Origin: Iris pallida
Lineage: Eukaryota > Streptophyta > Magnoliopsida > Asparagales > Iridaceae
Assembly (NCBI GenBank): GCA_029216955.1
Contig: JANAVB010044018.1
Span: 3,133,359-3,197,358 of the forward strand
DNA: 64,000 nt
Reading direction: 5' to 3'
In this document: positions 44,201 to 56,119 of the stretch, one piece after another
Numbering within the stretch: the first letter of the stretch is position 1
Layout: every line of letters starts with the position of its first letter
Notes under the pieces: model-generated
The model's database searches: none
The model's input: the letters and a program-made list of their open reading frames with translations, nothing else
Told to the model about the DNA's origin: nothing
Made by a program: the position numbers and the translations under genes

Positions 44201-44650
44201 TACTGCCATCCGTAACACTTGGGAAGATGGCTCCACTGCTCCTCTGGAAAATAAGAACTCTGGCTCGCCTGGAATGCTGAAAACAACTCTGCCAACATGG
44301 CAGTCTATCCTAGCATATTGGTTCCTCAACCAATCCATGCCTAAGACTATATCATAGTCTGCCATAGGGAATTCTATAAATCTAGCGGGAAACTCTCTAC
44401 CGCTAACTATGATCCGACACGAGGAAAACACTCGTTCTAATCCTACAAGACCATTACCAGTAAGTATATTGAGTCTTACTGATAATGACTCTGGCTCCAA
44501 TCCTATCCGTGTCGCGAATCGTACAGACATGAATGAATGCGATGCACCAGAATCAAATAATACTAATGCTGGAGAGGAGTTGACGAGAACAGTACCTGCC
44601 ACTACCTCACCTGGTGCAACTTCTTCTTCTATAGCCATCATCATGGCCTG
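41297..44650 (-). pseudogene. Tekay pol, array copy 2 (best preserved)
   Basis: Three large frames in order. 43031-44761 (576 codons) spans the gag end, protease ([10 protein letters not shown], 44546-44554) and RT through RNase H ([37 protein letters not shown]). 42677-43021 is the RNase H end ([31 protein letters not shown]). 41297-42646 (449 codons) is integrase plus chromodomain-like tail (HSSQYSIHPG, DFVTGLPRS, SDQDSRF, TDGQSERTI, YEERPVSILDRREK, VAWGHHSLGESTWEHEDDI). Only two stops interrupt pol: TAG at 43031 (Trp expected) and TAG at 42677, both at the same codons in copies 1 and 3. The second zinc-domain Cys is Tyr (42425-42427). Catalytic Asp/Glu residues of PR, RT and IN are present. 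Confidence 0.92.
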
Positions 44651-45874
44651 ACCTCTAGCTGCGGGTCCCCTCTGCTGGAAACCTCTCTGCCTGCTTTGCA
44701 CTTGGGCTTGGGTGTACTGCTGCTGGTTCTGCTGATGAAATGCCTGGGCCTGAGGCAACAATGGCCTCGGGTACTACTGTTGCTGCACAGGTGCTGGTCC
44801 CCTAACCGATGGACTGGTTAGATTGGAAGAGGATGAACTACCCCTATTCGGGCAATCTCCTATCTTGTGATCTGCCGCTCCACAAGCCAGGCACAATCCT
44901 TGCGCCCTACGACAATCTGCCACTACATGGCCTGGCTTCCCACAATGAGAACATCCCATCGCAGAAGTCTGCTTCTGCTTCTGCTGCTACGGGTACATCG
45001 GGGTCGAATGCTGAACCGATATCACTGAGGCCGCCCGCCTCGGAATTCTAATAGTCAAACTTCTAGCTGCCGGGGCTGGAGCTGATGATTGGTGCATCTG
45101 ACTGTGGGACCGTTTCCTACCTCCGGTCCTATCCACTATCCTCAGAGAGGTGTACTCATGCCTCCTAGCCGCTTTTAATACTGCATCGAAAGTCTGGTGC
45201 TCAAACTGCTTGACTGCCAACAAGATCTCCAAATATAATTCCTGCTGGAACCGCTGGGCCCTATCAAACTCGGTCGCCACCAAGGTGGGGGTAAACCTAC
45301 TGAGTCTAGAAAACTCAGATGCATAACTGTCAACTGTTCTGCCTCCTTGCTTCAAGTTGGTAAATCTGGTCTGCAGGTCGTACCGAGCCACAGCATCGAA
45401 ATACTTCGTCTAGAACCTCTCTCTAAATACTGCCCAAGCAATGGGTGCTACTAATCCCATGGCTTGTGCCGCCCACCAACTGCGAGCCAAGTCCAACAAC
45501 TGTTGGCGTACCACCGCTACCTTCTCATTCTCAGGGGTCCTTACTGCTTCCAGAACCACCTCGGTATCCTGAAGCCAAGCGTCCGCGGCAATCGCATCTT
45601 CACTACCGTCGAAGAAGGGAGGGTTCAGGCACTTGAAGCTGTTGGCCGTGCTGTTCCCTGGATGACCGCCTCTGGTCAAAGCATCTGCCACTACCTGGAG
45701 CAAGGCGTCTCCTCGACAATCCTGGAAAGCTATCAAGGTCCTGATGAGACCTACCAAGGTGCCATCATCCGGCTCGGCAGGCTGAATGGGCTGAACTGGG
45801 GGCTCTTCTCCAGTAGGCACAACTCTGGAGGCTACTCCGGAATGCTGGGCTTGATCTCCGGGTTGCTGGTCCAC
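44651..45874 (-). pseudogene. Tekay gag, array copy 2
   Basis: Frames 45410-45874, 44987-45391 and 44774-44959 are all in register, separated by three TAG codons (45407, 44984, 44774). At two of these, sister copies have CAG (Gln). Capsid landmarks are FRERF and TVDSYASEFSRLSRF. Two zinc knuckles, CSHCGKPGHVVADC and CLACGAADHKIGDC, are intact. Reading through the stops would give a continuous gag-pol frame up to 43031, so decay here is by point changes only. Confidence 0.88.
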
Positions 45875-46116
45875 ATGAAGTGCTCCACCTTGCTGATCGG
45901 CAGGGTCAGGTACAGTGCCGCTGAAGAAGATGACACAGGAAAAACAATAAGGAAGGACCAGGACAGATCAATGATACAAGCATGTGATCAAGTCAAGATT
46001 CCAGAGATTCAGAGGATATGAACGAAGATCAAGGACGAGTAATGATTGAGACATCTATCCGATAAACCCTCACATATCTTGAATACCAAGACCTGTATGG
46101 GCCACCACTTAAACCA
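45875..46116 (-). other. Leader and primer-binding region, array copy 2
   Basis: Same non-coding block as at 38224-38465, beside LTR 3. Confidence 0.5.
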
Positions 46117-48782
46117 TGTCACGCCCCAGAACCAGAATACTGGAGAGCGGAGGCGAACATAGCCAGCTACGTATATTAAAATGAAGTCCATCTCGCTATA
46201 CGGTCACGGCTGTCTAGATATGAGGGTTTACTGCAAGCCAACGGTCTCTTAAGGTCAAGCCTATTGTCTCAATCTCAAGCAAGTAATATAAGTACAAGAT
46301 GTTTGACCACCAAATATACAATAAAAGGCGTCCCAAATATTACATATTCAGTTGATCATGAAGCTAGTCGTACAAAATACGAGGACTAGCAAGAGTTTAG
46401 TCATACATGATCAACCCTAGGATTTGTTAATCATGTTTACAGCCCGTAGGCAGACAGTAAGTAAATGTGCATCGAGCTAACAGGTGCTCGTCGGCTAAAC
46501 GCCTCAAAAGAATAATTTTACAATAGAGTGAGCGAAACAAAATGGAAAACCCACTCGTAGCCCGGGTTCCTTCTAGTCGCCACCATCGGGCTAGAGGTTC
46601 GGTAGATCCTCGGGTGCTGGTCCGAAATCTGGCCACACAAAACCAGCTGGGTCAAACCCCAGAAAGAGCAAGTGCCACAAAGGAGGCCACAAAATAAGTA
46701 CAAAACCAGCATATCAGAACATAAGAAATTAGAAGAAAAGTACAAGTAATAAAAGTACAGCCGGACAATAAACGACTAGGGGTACGAGACTACTCCGGGA
46801 GCCAGATTACAACCCGTAAACCAAACGAGGACCGGGGTTGTAACCCTTCGCCTGAATAGCACTTGTCCCTATCCATTTATTATTACAACAAGTAAAACAA
46901 TCACGCTCAGGAGTACCAGGGTACAGGAACTAGACAAGACTTAGACACCGCTAGACATCATCCATTAACAAGCGGCCAAGCAAAATACTACGGCTTACTA
47001 CTTTAACTAACTAGGGTTATCACAAGCCTAATTACTAACAAGATGCAAGTGAGAATTTCCCAGTCCCAAGCCCTGCAGACCATCCAGTTATCCTTTCGCG
47101 GGTTGAGAGTATGGTTGGGTTCATCGCCCGGGAGACGATATACCCTTAGGTGACTTAGAGGGTGCAACACATGACAGTGCGCTGGAAATGTGCTCTACTC
47201 GTTGGCAAGCTACAAGTCCAATTAAGAGCGCCCAGATAACGAGATTGCCTGTGACTGGAAATTCTCCGTGAACTATAGTTTGATCTAGTCATTAGCCTAA
47301 TCCATATTCAGTATGAATCCCTGACCGTGGGAACCAGGGAGTCACGTCCTAGACATGATGCAAGACAAGACAAGTGGATTGCACAAGCAAGCAAGCAGGA
47401 ACACCCACGGTGTCAAGTTGATTATACGAGTCAAGTTAGTCGTCGCAACATCATCAAGATAAATCATGTCAGGGTACTTGTCAGGAGTGCGCCACGACGG
47501 GCCACTATCATGTCAGGTTGGTCATGTCAGGAGTGCACCCCTACAGGTCACCGTCGTGTTATGCTAGTTCCTTGTCATACCATGCCATGTACAATAGTCA
47601 TTCCAAACATATTAAGTAAAATCAAGTTCATGACAAAAGGCGTAAGGATATAAAATGGGCGTAAAATATCTAATAAAATATCAATATACAGGGCTATAGA
47701 AAAGCCAAGTTTAAGGAAAAATAAAACCAAATCTCCATGATTGGACAGATTGCACAAGGGTCCCTGGGGTCGGGTTGCGCAGGAGTCAAGTGCGCCAGGG
47801 GCCAACTGCGCAGGAGTGAGCTGCGCAAAAGTTGGCTTACGCTGAGCCGGTTGGCACAGGGGTCAGATTGCGCATGAGTGAAGTGCGCGGGAGGGATGGC
47901 GCATGGGTCAGATTGCGCATGAGTGAAGTGCGCGGGAGGGATGGCGCATGTGTCAGATTGCGCATGAGCGGACTGTGCATGAGCAGACTGCGTAAGAGTC
48001 CCTACGCGCTGGGGTTGAGCGCAGTTCACCATGGGGCAAGCTGCGCGGTCGGCGCTGCGCTAAAGAGCGCAGGCCGAGGGGGATGCGCAGTCCAGCACTG
48101 CGCTAAAGAGCGCAGGCTGCAGTCGTTGTCTCCAGGCCGAGAGCAAGCATCAAGAACACCAAAAATCTCATTCTTCATATCTTGGTCAAATCAAAGCCAA
48201 ATCTAGAATTTCAAAGTTCTAACTTGAGTAAAATTGAGTTCTCTTCCACATGGAAGCATCAAAACCCACAAAAATCCAACCAAAATAGATCAAAACCGTG
48301 TAAATCCGAAAATAATTAAAACCTAGATCTAGAACAATGGAGACTCCAAATCACAAAAATGTCAAGCACAAATGTTGATCACCATGGCCTAATCTAGCTA
48401 ATGAATAAATAAAATATGGTTCTCATGTGGTGGCAAGGTGCACTTGCCTATGGGTGATGGTGTTGTGTAGAGGAAGAGAAAGAAGAATTAATAGAAGAAA
48501 GTAATGAATAGAGAGAGTGTTAGGTGGGGATTTTAATGGTGGAGGATAAGTTGACTGTAGGGTGGAGGTTAGCTAAGCTGCTCCAATGCAAAATAAACCA
48601 AACCAAACCAAACCAACCTTCTCCACAACATAAAACCAAGCCAGGTAAAACCCAATTACGAGAAATCCAAAATCTGCATGTCAAGTCAATTACAAGTACA
48701 GGCCAAAATCCGAGAAAATAAAATACAGGTCCGAAATACGTATACGCCTGATAAAATACGTATTCCGAATATGGGTGTTACA
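46117..48782 (-). repeat. Array LTR 3 (2,666 bp)
   Basis: Shared by internal regions 2 and 3 and the same length as LTR 2. Perfect hairpins at 48055-48072 and 48098-48115. Full-length relative to LTR 1. Confidence 0.95.
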
Positions 48783-48947
48783 ACTCTACCCACCTTAAAA
48801 GAGTTCCGTCCTCGGAATTTAATCAAGGAGCTAGAGAGACAAGGACAAGTTATACTATTTACGTGCAAGCTATACTAAGCAGTCAATCAAACAATCACGC
48901 ATGCAAGCAAGGACGGAAGGCATAAGGCATAAGGAAGACATTATACC

Positions 48948-51900
48948 TTATGAGTCAAACAGGTAGGGATATCGCGATCGGATGTCGTCCTCACGCTCCC
49001 ACGTTGACTCACCTAGAGAGTGATGACCCCAAGCAACACGGACTAAACTAATAGTCTTGTTCTTGAGTATCTTCTCTCTCCGGTCCAATATAGACACGGG
49101 CCTCTCCTCGTACGAAAGGTTGGTACCACCAACCAATTCTGAATGGTCTAGGATATGGCTCAGGTCCGGGATATACCGTCGTAATTGGGACACATGGAAT
49201 ACATCATGCACCTCACTTAACGACGGCGGAAGAGCAAGACGATAGGATACATCTCCTACTCGCTCCAGGATATCGAACGGCCCTATATACCTAGGACTAA
49301 GCTTTCTCCGCACGCTAAAACGAATGACGCCACGGTTAGGCGAGATCCTAAGGAATACATGGTCGCCGATAGCAAACTCTAAGGGACGTCGATGGGCATC
49401 AGCCCAATGTCGCTGGCGATCTTGGGCAACTCGAAGACAACCTCTGATCCTTCTGACCACTTCAATTGTCTGGACAATCATTTCTGGACCGAACATCTGC
49501 CTCTCTCCAACATTATCCCACGCTAGCGGGGATCTGTACTTCCTACCATACAGAGCCTCGAATGGTGCCATCTGGATGCTGGCCTGGAAGCTATTATTGT
49601 ATGAGAACTCCACCAGGTGCAGGTGATCTTCCCACGAACCACCGAAGTCAAGTGTAAAAGATCTCAACATGTCTTCAAGAGTCTGGATTGTGCGCTCTGA
49701 CTGGCCATCTGTTTGCGGATGATAAGCTGAGCTAAACTGGAGACGAGTTCCCAAACTCTCTTGCAGGCTGTGCCAAAAGTGTGATGTAAACCTCGAATCT
49801 CGGTCCGAGGTGATACTGACGGGCACACCGTGAAGCCTGACAATATGCCTGAGGTACTTCTCTGCCAACTGAGCCGTTGACTGCCCAACTCTGAATGGGA
49901 GAAAATGAGCCACCTTCGTGAGCCTGTCAACTATAACCCAAATAGCATCTCTACCAGCTGGGGATCTAGGCAATCCAGTCACAAAATCCATGGTCACATG
50001 CTCCCACTTCCATTCTAGAATCGGTAAGGGCTGAAGAAGTCCAGCGGGCCTCTGATGTTCAGCTTTAACCTGCCGGTAAACCAAACACCGAGAGACAAAC
50101 CGGGCTATATCCCTCTTCATGCCATTCCACCAGAAATGCTGACGAATATCCCGGTACATCTTCGTGCCACCGGGATGAATAGAATACTGTGAACTGTGAG
50201 CTTCTGCCATGACCTCCTGTCTGATATCTCCACTGGGTACACAAAGATGAGTGTCGTGCCGAAGTGTACCATCTTCATGAATGCACAACTCTGGCCTTCT
50301 TCCTGCCTCATACTCTGCTCTGAGCCGCTAAAGCTTAGAATCTGTAGACTGCGCCACTCGGATCCTCTCAACTATGCTGGACTGAACCTGTAGACTGGCC
50401 ATCAATGCCACGTTGGAAGGAAGAACCACTTCAATTCCCATCTTCTGAAAATCTGCCAATAACTCTGGTTACGCTGTCAGGAAATAACTCCGGCTCACCT
50501 GCTCAACGCATCTGCTACAACGTTGGCCTTCCCTGGGTGATACTGCAAATCTACATCATAGTCCACCAGTAGCTCGAGCCATCTTCTCTGTCGTATATTA
50601 AGGTCCTTCTGGGTGAAAACATACTTCAGGCTCTTATGATCAGTAAATATCTCCACTCTATCTCCGTACAAGTAGTGCCTCTACAACTTAAGTGTAAACA
50701 CTACTACTGTTAGCTCCAAGTCGTGGGTCGGGTAACTCTTCTCATGGTCATGAAGTTGGCGTGATGCATAAGATATTACCTTCCCATGCTGTATCAAGAC
50801 ACATCCCAATCCTCTGCCTGAAGCATCGCAATAAACTGTGAATCCTCCGGTCCCATCTGGAAGTGTGAGAATGGAAGCCGTTATCAAACCTTGCTTCAAC
50901 TTCTCGAATGATTTCTGACACTCCACTATCCAAACAAACGGCACATCCTTACGAGTCAACTGGGTCATCGACGCTGAAATCCTCGCAAAATCTGAAACGA
51001 ATCGCCGGTAGTAGCCGGCCAATCCAAGGAAGCTGCGAACCTCTGCCACTGAACTAGGTGCTGGCCAAGCCTTGATAGCCACAATCTTCTGGGGATCCAT
51101 TTCCACTCTTCCTCGGGTAATGATGTGACCCAAGTACGAAATACGATCGAGCCAGAACTTGCATTTACTGAACTTGGCGTACAACTGGTGCTCCCTAAGC
51201 GTCTGAAGGACGATTCTGAGATGCTGCTCATGCTCAGCTCCGCTCTTGCTGTAGACCAAGATATCATCTAGGAACACGATCACGAACTGATCCAAGTAAG
51301 GTATGAAAATACGATTCATGAGGTCCATGAATACGGTCGGCGCATTGGTCGCTCCAAAGGGCATAACAAGGAACTCCCAATGCCCATATCTTGATCTAAA
51401 CGCTATCTTCGGGATGTCCTACTCTCTGACTCTGATCTGGTGGTATCCTGATCGTAAGTCTATCTTCGAGAACACTGAAGCCCCTCTGAGTTGATCAAAC
51501 AAGTCATCTATCCTCGGAAGAGGGTATCTGTTCTTGATTGTCTCTGAGTTCAAGGTACGATAATCTACACATAACTTGGACGTACCATCCTTCTTTTTCA
51601 CAAGAAGCATCGGGGCTCCCCAAGGCGATCCACTTGCACGAATGAATCCTTTGGTCCTGAGTTCTTCAATCATCTTGTACAAAATCTCCAACTCTGAAGG
51701 CGCCATTCTGTAGACTCGCTCTGATACTGGTGATGTCCCGGGGATCAAGTCTATTGTGAACTCGATCTCCCGCTCTTACGGCATCCCTGGAAGTTCTTCT
51801 GGGAAGACATCTGGAAACTCTTCAACTATCCTGGGTAACTGCACTGCTGCTACTGCCATCCGCAACACTTGGGAAGATGGCTCCACTGCTCCTCTGGAAA

Positions 51901-52300
51901 ATGAGAACTCTGGCTCGCCTGGAATGCTGAAAACAACTCTGCCAACATGGCAGTCTATCCTATCATATTGGTTCCTCAACCAATCCATGCCTAAGACTAC
52001 ATCATATCTGCCATAGGGAATTCTATAAATCTAGCAGGGAACTCTCTACCGCTAACTATGATCCGACACGAGAAAAACACTCGTTCTAATCCTACAAGAC
52101 CATTACCAATAAGTATATTGAGTCTTACTGATAATAACTCTGGCTCCAATCCTATCCGTGTTGCGAATCGTGCAGACATGAATGAATGCGATACACCAGA
52201 ATCAAATAATACCAATGCTGGAGAGGAGTTGACGAGAATAGTACCTGCCACAACCTCACCTGGTGCAACTTCTTCTTCCATAGCCATCATCATGGCCTGA
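48948..52300 (-). pseudogene. Tekay pol, array copy 3
   Basis: Integrase plus chromodomain-like tail is open for 446 codons (48948-50288) with DFVTGLPRS, SDRDSRF, TDGQSERTI and YEERPVSILDRREK; the second zinc-domain Cys is Tyr (50076-50078). RNase H and RT are in 50681-51364 (FLDDILVYS) and 51419-51748 ([24 protein letters not shown]), separated by a TAG at 51419 where the others have CAG. Protease is in 51776-51988 and 51997-52300 (DSGVSHSF, 52195-52203) with a 1-bp deletion near 52005 and a TAA at 51776. Stops at 50681 and 50328 match copies 1 and 2. A single-base deletion near 50485 breaks the RNase H end. Confidence 0.9.
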
Positions 52301-53207
52301 CCTCTAGCTGCGGGTCCCATCTGCTGGAAACCTCTCTGCCTGCTCTGTACTTGGGCTTGGGTGTACTGCTGCTGGTTCTGCTGATAAAATGCCTGGGCCT
52401 GAGGCAACAATGGCCTCGGGTACTGCTGCTGTTGCACAGGTGCTGGTCCCCTAACCGATGGACTGGTTAGATTGGAAGAGGATGAACTACCCCTATTCGG
52501 GCAAGCTCCTATCTTGTGATCTGTCACTCCACAAGCCAGGCACAATCCTTACGTCCTACGATAATCTACAATCCCTGCTGGAACCGCTGGGCCCTATCAA
52601 ACTCGGTCGCCACCAAGGTGGGGGTAAACCTACTGAGTCTAGAAAACTCAGATGCATAACTGTCAACTGTTCTGCCTCCTTGCTTCAAGTTGGTAAATCT
52701 GGTCTGCAGGTCGTACCGAGCCACAGCATCGAAATACATCGTCTGGAACCTCTCTCTAAATACTGCCCAAGCAATGGGTGCCACTAATCCCATGGCTTGT
52801 GCCGCCCACCAACTGCGAGCCATGTCCAACAACTGCAGGCGTACCACCGCCACCTTCTTATTCTCAGGGGTCCTTGCTGCTTCCAGAACCACCTCGGTAT
52901 CCTGAAGCCAAGTGTCCGTGGCAATCGCATCTTCACTACCGTCGAAGAAGGGAGGGTTCAGGCACTTGAAGCTGTTGGCCGTGCTGTTCCCTGGATGATC
53001 GCCTCTGGTCAAAGCATCTGCCACTACCTGGTGCAAGGCGTCTCCTCGACGATCCTGGGAAGCTATCAAGGTCCTGATGAGACCTACCAAGGTGCCATCA
53101 TCCAGCTCGGCAGGCTGAATGGGCTGAACTGGGGGCTCTTCTCCAGTAGGCACAACTCTGGAGGCTACTCCGGAATGCTGGGCTTGATCTCCGGGTTGCT
53201 GGTCCAC
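52301..53207 (-). pseudogene. Tekay gag, array copy 3, with internal deletion
   Basis: 52566-53207 covers the N-terminus and capsid to FDRAQRFQQGL, then jumps directly to the second knuckle (CLACGVTDHKIGAC, 52545). Compared with copy 1 (37273-37585), about 310 bp are missing, removing the capsid C-terminus and the first knuckle. The 318-bp shorter internal region of copy 3 is mostly explained by this. Copy 3 has Gln codons where copies 1 and 2 share a TAG after the QQQ run (near 52426). Confidence 0.85.
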
Positions 53208-53449
53208 ATGAAGTGCTCCACCTTGCTGATCGGCAGGGTCAGGTACAGTGCCACTGAAGAAGATGACACAGGAAAAACAATAAGGAAGGACGAGGACAGA
53301 TCAATGATACAAGCATGTGATCAAGTCAAGATTTCAGAGATTCAGAGGATATGAACGGAGATCGAGGACGAGTAATGATTGAGACATCTATCCGGTAAAC
53401 CCTCACATATCTTGAATTCCAAGACCTGCATGGGCCACCAATTAAACCA
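53208..53449 (-). other. Leader and primer-binding region, array copy 3
   Basis: Non-coding block beside LTR 4. The minus strand reads TGGTTTAATTGGTGG, one base different from copies 1 and 2. Confidence 0.5.
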
Positions 53450-56114
53450 TGTCACGCCCCAGAACCAGAATACTGGAGAGCGGGGACGAACATAGCCAGC
53501 TACGTATATTGAAATGAAGTCCATCTCGCTATACGGTCACGGCTGTCTAGATATGAGGGTTTACTGCAAGCCAACGGTCTCTTAAGGTCAAGCCTATTGT
53601 CTCAATCTCAAGCAAGTAATATAAGTACAAGATGTTTGACCACCAAATATACAATAAAAGGCGTCCCAAATATTACATATTCAGTTGATCATGAAGCTAG
53701 TCGTACAAAATACGAGGACTAGCAAGAGTTTAGTCATACATGATCAACCCTAGGATTTGTTAATCATGTTTACAGCCCGTAGACAGACAGTAAGTAAATG
53801 TGCATCGAGCTAACAGGTGCTCGTCGGCTAAACGCCTCAAAAGAATAATTTTACAATAGAGTGAGCGAAACAAAATAGAAAACCCACTCGTAGCCCGGGT
53901 TCCTTCTAGTCGCCACCATCGGGCTGGAGGTTCGATAGATCCTCGGGTGCTGCTCCAAAATCTGGCCACACAAAACCAGCTGGGTCAAACCCCAGAAAGA
54001 GCAAGTGCCACAAAGGAGGCCACGAAATAAGAACAAAACCAGCATATCAGAACATAAGAAATTAGAAGAAAAGTATAAGTAATAAAAGTACAGCCGGACA
54101 ATAAACGACTAGGGGTACGAGACTACTCCGGGAGCCAGATTACAACCCATAAACCAAACGAGGACCGCGGTTGTAACCCTTCGCCTGAATAGCACTTGTC
54201 CCTATCCATTTATTGTTACAACAAGTAAAACAATCATGCTCAGGAGTACCAGGGTACAGGAACTAGACAAGACTTAGACAGGGCTAGACATCATCCATTC
54301 ACAAGCGGCCAAGCAAAATACTACGGCTTACTACTTTAACTAACTACGGTTATCACAAGCCTAATTACTAACAAGATGCAAGTGAGAATTTCCCAGTCCC
54401 AAGCCCTGCAGACCATCCAGTTATCCTTCCGCGGGTTGAGAGTATGGTTGGGTTCATCGCCCGGGAGACGATATACCCTTAGGTGACTTAGAAGGTGCAA
54501 CACATGACAGTGCGCTGGAAATGTGCTCTACTCGTCGGCAAGCTATAAGTCCAATTAAGAGCGCCGAGATAACGAGATTGCCTGTGACTGGAAATTCTCC
54601 ATGAACTATAGTTTGATCTAGTCATTAGCCTAATCCATATTCAGTATGAATCCCTGACCGTGGGAACCAGGGAGTCACGTCCTAGACATGATGCAAGACA
54701 AGACAAGTGGATTACACAAGCAAGCAAGCAGGAACACCCACGGTGTCAAGTTGATTATACGAGTCAAGTTAGCCGTCGCAGCATCATCAAGATAAATCAT
54801 GTCAGGGTACTTGTCAGGAGTGCGCCACGACGGGCCACTATCATATCAGGTTGGTCATGTCAGGAGTGCACCCCTACGGGTCACTGTCGTGTTATGCTAG
54901 TTCCTTGTCATACCATGCCATGCACAATAGTCATTCCAAACATATTAAGTAAAATCAAGTTCATGACAAAAGGCGTAAGGATATAAAATGGACGTAAAAT
55001 ATCTAATAAAATATCAATATACAGGGCTATAGAAAAGCCAAGCTTAAGGAAAAATAAAACCAAATCTCCATGATTGGACAGATTGCACAAGGGTCCCTGG
55101 GGTCGGGTTGCACAGGAGTCAAGTGCGCCATGGGCCAACTGCGCAGGAGTGAGCTGCGCAAAAGTCGGCTTGTGCTGAGCTGGTTGGCGCAGGGGTCAGA
55201 TTGCGCATGAGTGAAGTACGCGGGAGGGATGGCGCATGGGTCAGATTGTGCATGAGTGAAGTGTGCGGAAGGGATGGCGCATGGGTCAGATTGCGTATGA
55301 GCAGACTGCGCATGAGTAGACTGCACAAGAGTCCCTGCGTGCTGGGGTTGAGCGCAGTTCACCATGGGGCAAACTGCACGGTCGGTACTGCGCTAAAGAG
55401 CGTAGGCCGAGGGGGATGCGCAGTCCAGCACTGCGCTAAAGAGCGCAGGTTGCAGTCTTCATCTCCAGGCCGAGAGCAAGCATCAAGAACACCAAAAATC
55501 CTATTCTTCATATCTTGGTCAAATCAAAGCCAAATCTAGAATTTCAAAGTTCTAACTTGAGTAAAATTGAGTTCTCTTCCACATGGAAGCATCAAAACCC
55601 ACAAAAATCCAACCAAAATAGATCAAAACCATGTAAATTCGAAAATAGTTAAAACCTAGATCTAGAACAATGGAGACTCCAAATTACAAAATGTCAAGCA
55701 CTAATGTTGATCACCATGGCCTAATCTAGCTAATGAATAAATAAAATATGGTTCTCATGTGGTGGCAAGGTGCACTTGCCTATGGGTGATGGTGTTGTGT
55801 AGAGGAAGAGGAAGAAGAATTAATGGAGGAAAGTAATGAAGAGAGAGAGTGTTAGGTGGGGATTTTAATGGTGGAGGATACGTTGAGTGTAGGGTGGAGG
55901 TTAGCTAAGGTGCTCCAATGCAAAATAAACCAAACCAAACCAAACCAACCTTCTCCACAACATAAAACCAAGCCAGGTAAAACCCAATTACGAGAAATCC
56001 AAAATTCGCAAGTCAAGTCAATTACAAGTACAGGCCAAAATTCGAGAAAATAAAATACAGGTCCGAAATACGTATATGCCTGATAAAATACGTATTCCGA
56101 ATATGGGTGTTACA
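53450..56114 (-). repeat. Array LTR 4 (2,665 bp), outer 5' LTR
   Basis: Ends GGTGTTACA at 56114 and is followed by GTATA. One hairpin has a G-T pair (55388-55405), the other is perfect (55433-55450). It is the upstream LTR in the sense of transcription. Confidence 0.95.
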
Positions 56115-56119
56115 GTATA
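56115..56119. repeat. Target-site duplication GTATA, right copy (array)
   Basis: Identical to 30961-30965; the copia reading frame resumes immediately after it. Confidence 0.95.

Larger units (their letters stand above)
30966..56114 (-). mobile_element. Tandem Tekay/Del array: four LTRs, three internal regions, one target duplication
   Basis: Order on the plus strand: LTR 30966-33481, internal 33482-38465, LTR 38466-41131, internal 41132-46116, LTR 46117-48782, internal 48783-53449, LTR 53450-56114. All are in the same (minus) orientation and neighbours share LTRs. The whole block is flanked by GTATA on both sides and sits inside the copia RNase H gene. A canonical element would be LTR-internal-LTR, about 10.3 kb. 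Each internal region encodes gag, PR, RT, RNase H, integrase and a chromodomain-like C-terminus, all interrupted by stops. The shared LTRs and single duplication indicate growth by recombination after one insertion. Confidence 0.95.

Noticed and set aside
30966..56114. Array as an assembly duplication artefact
   Set aside because: Units differ by many substitutions, a 310-bp deletion, a 106-bp indel and private stops, and the outer target duplication is coherent; still best confirmed with long reads.
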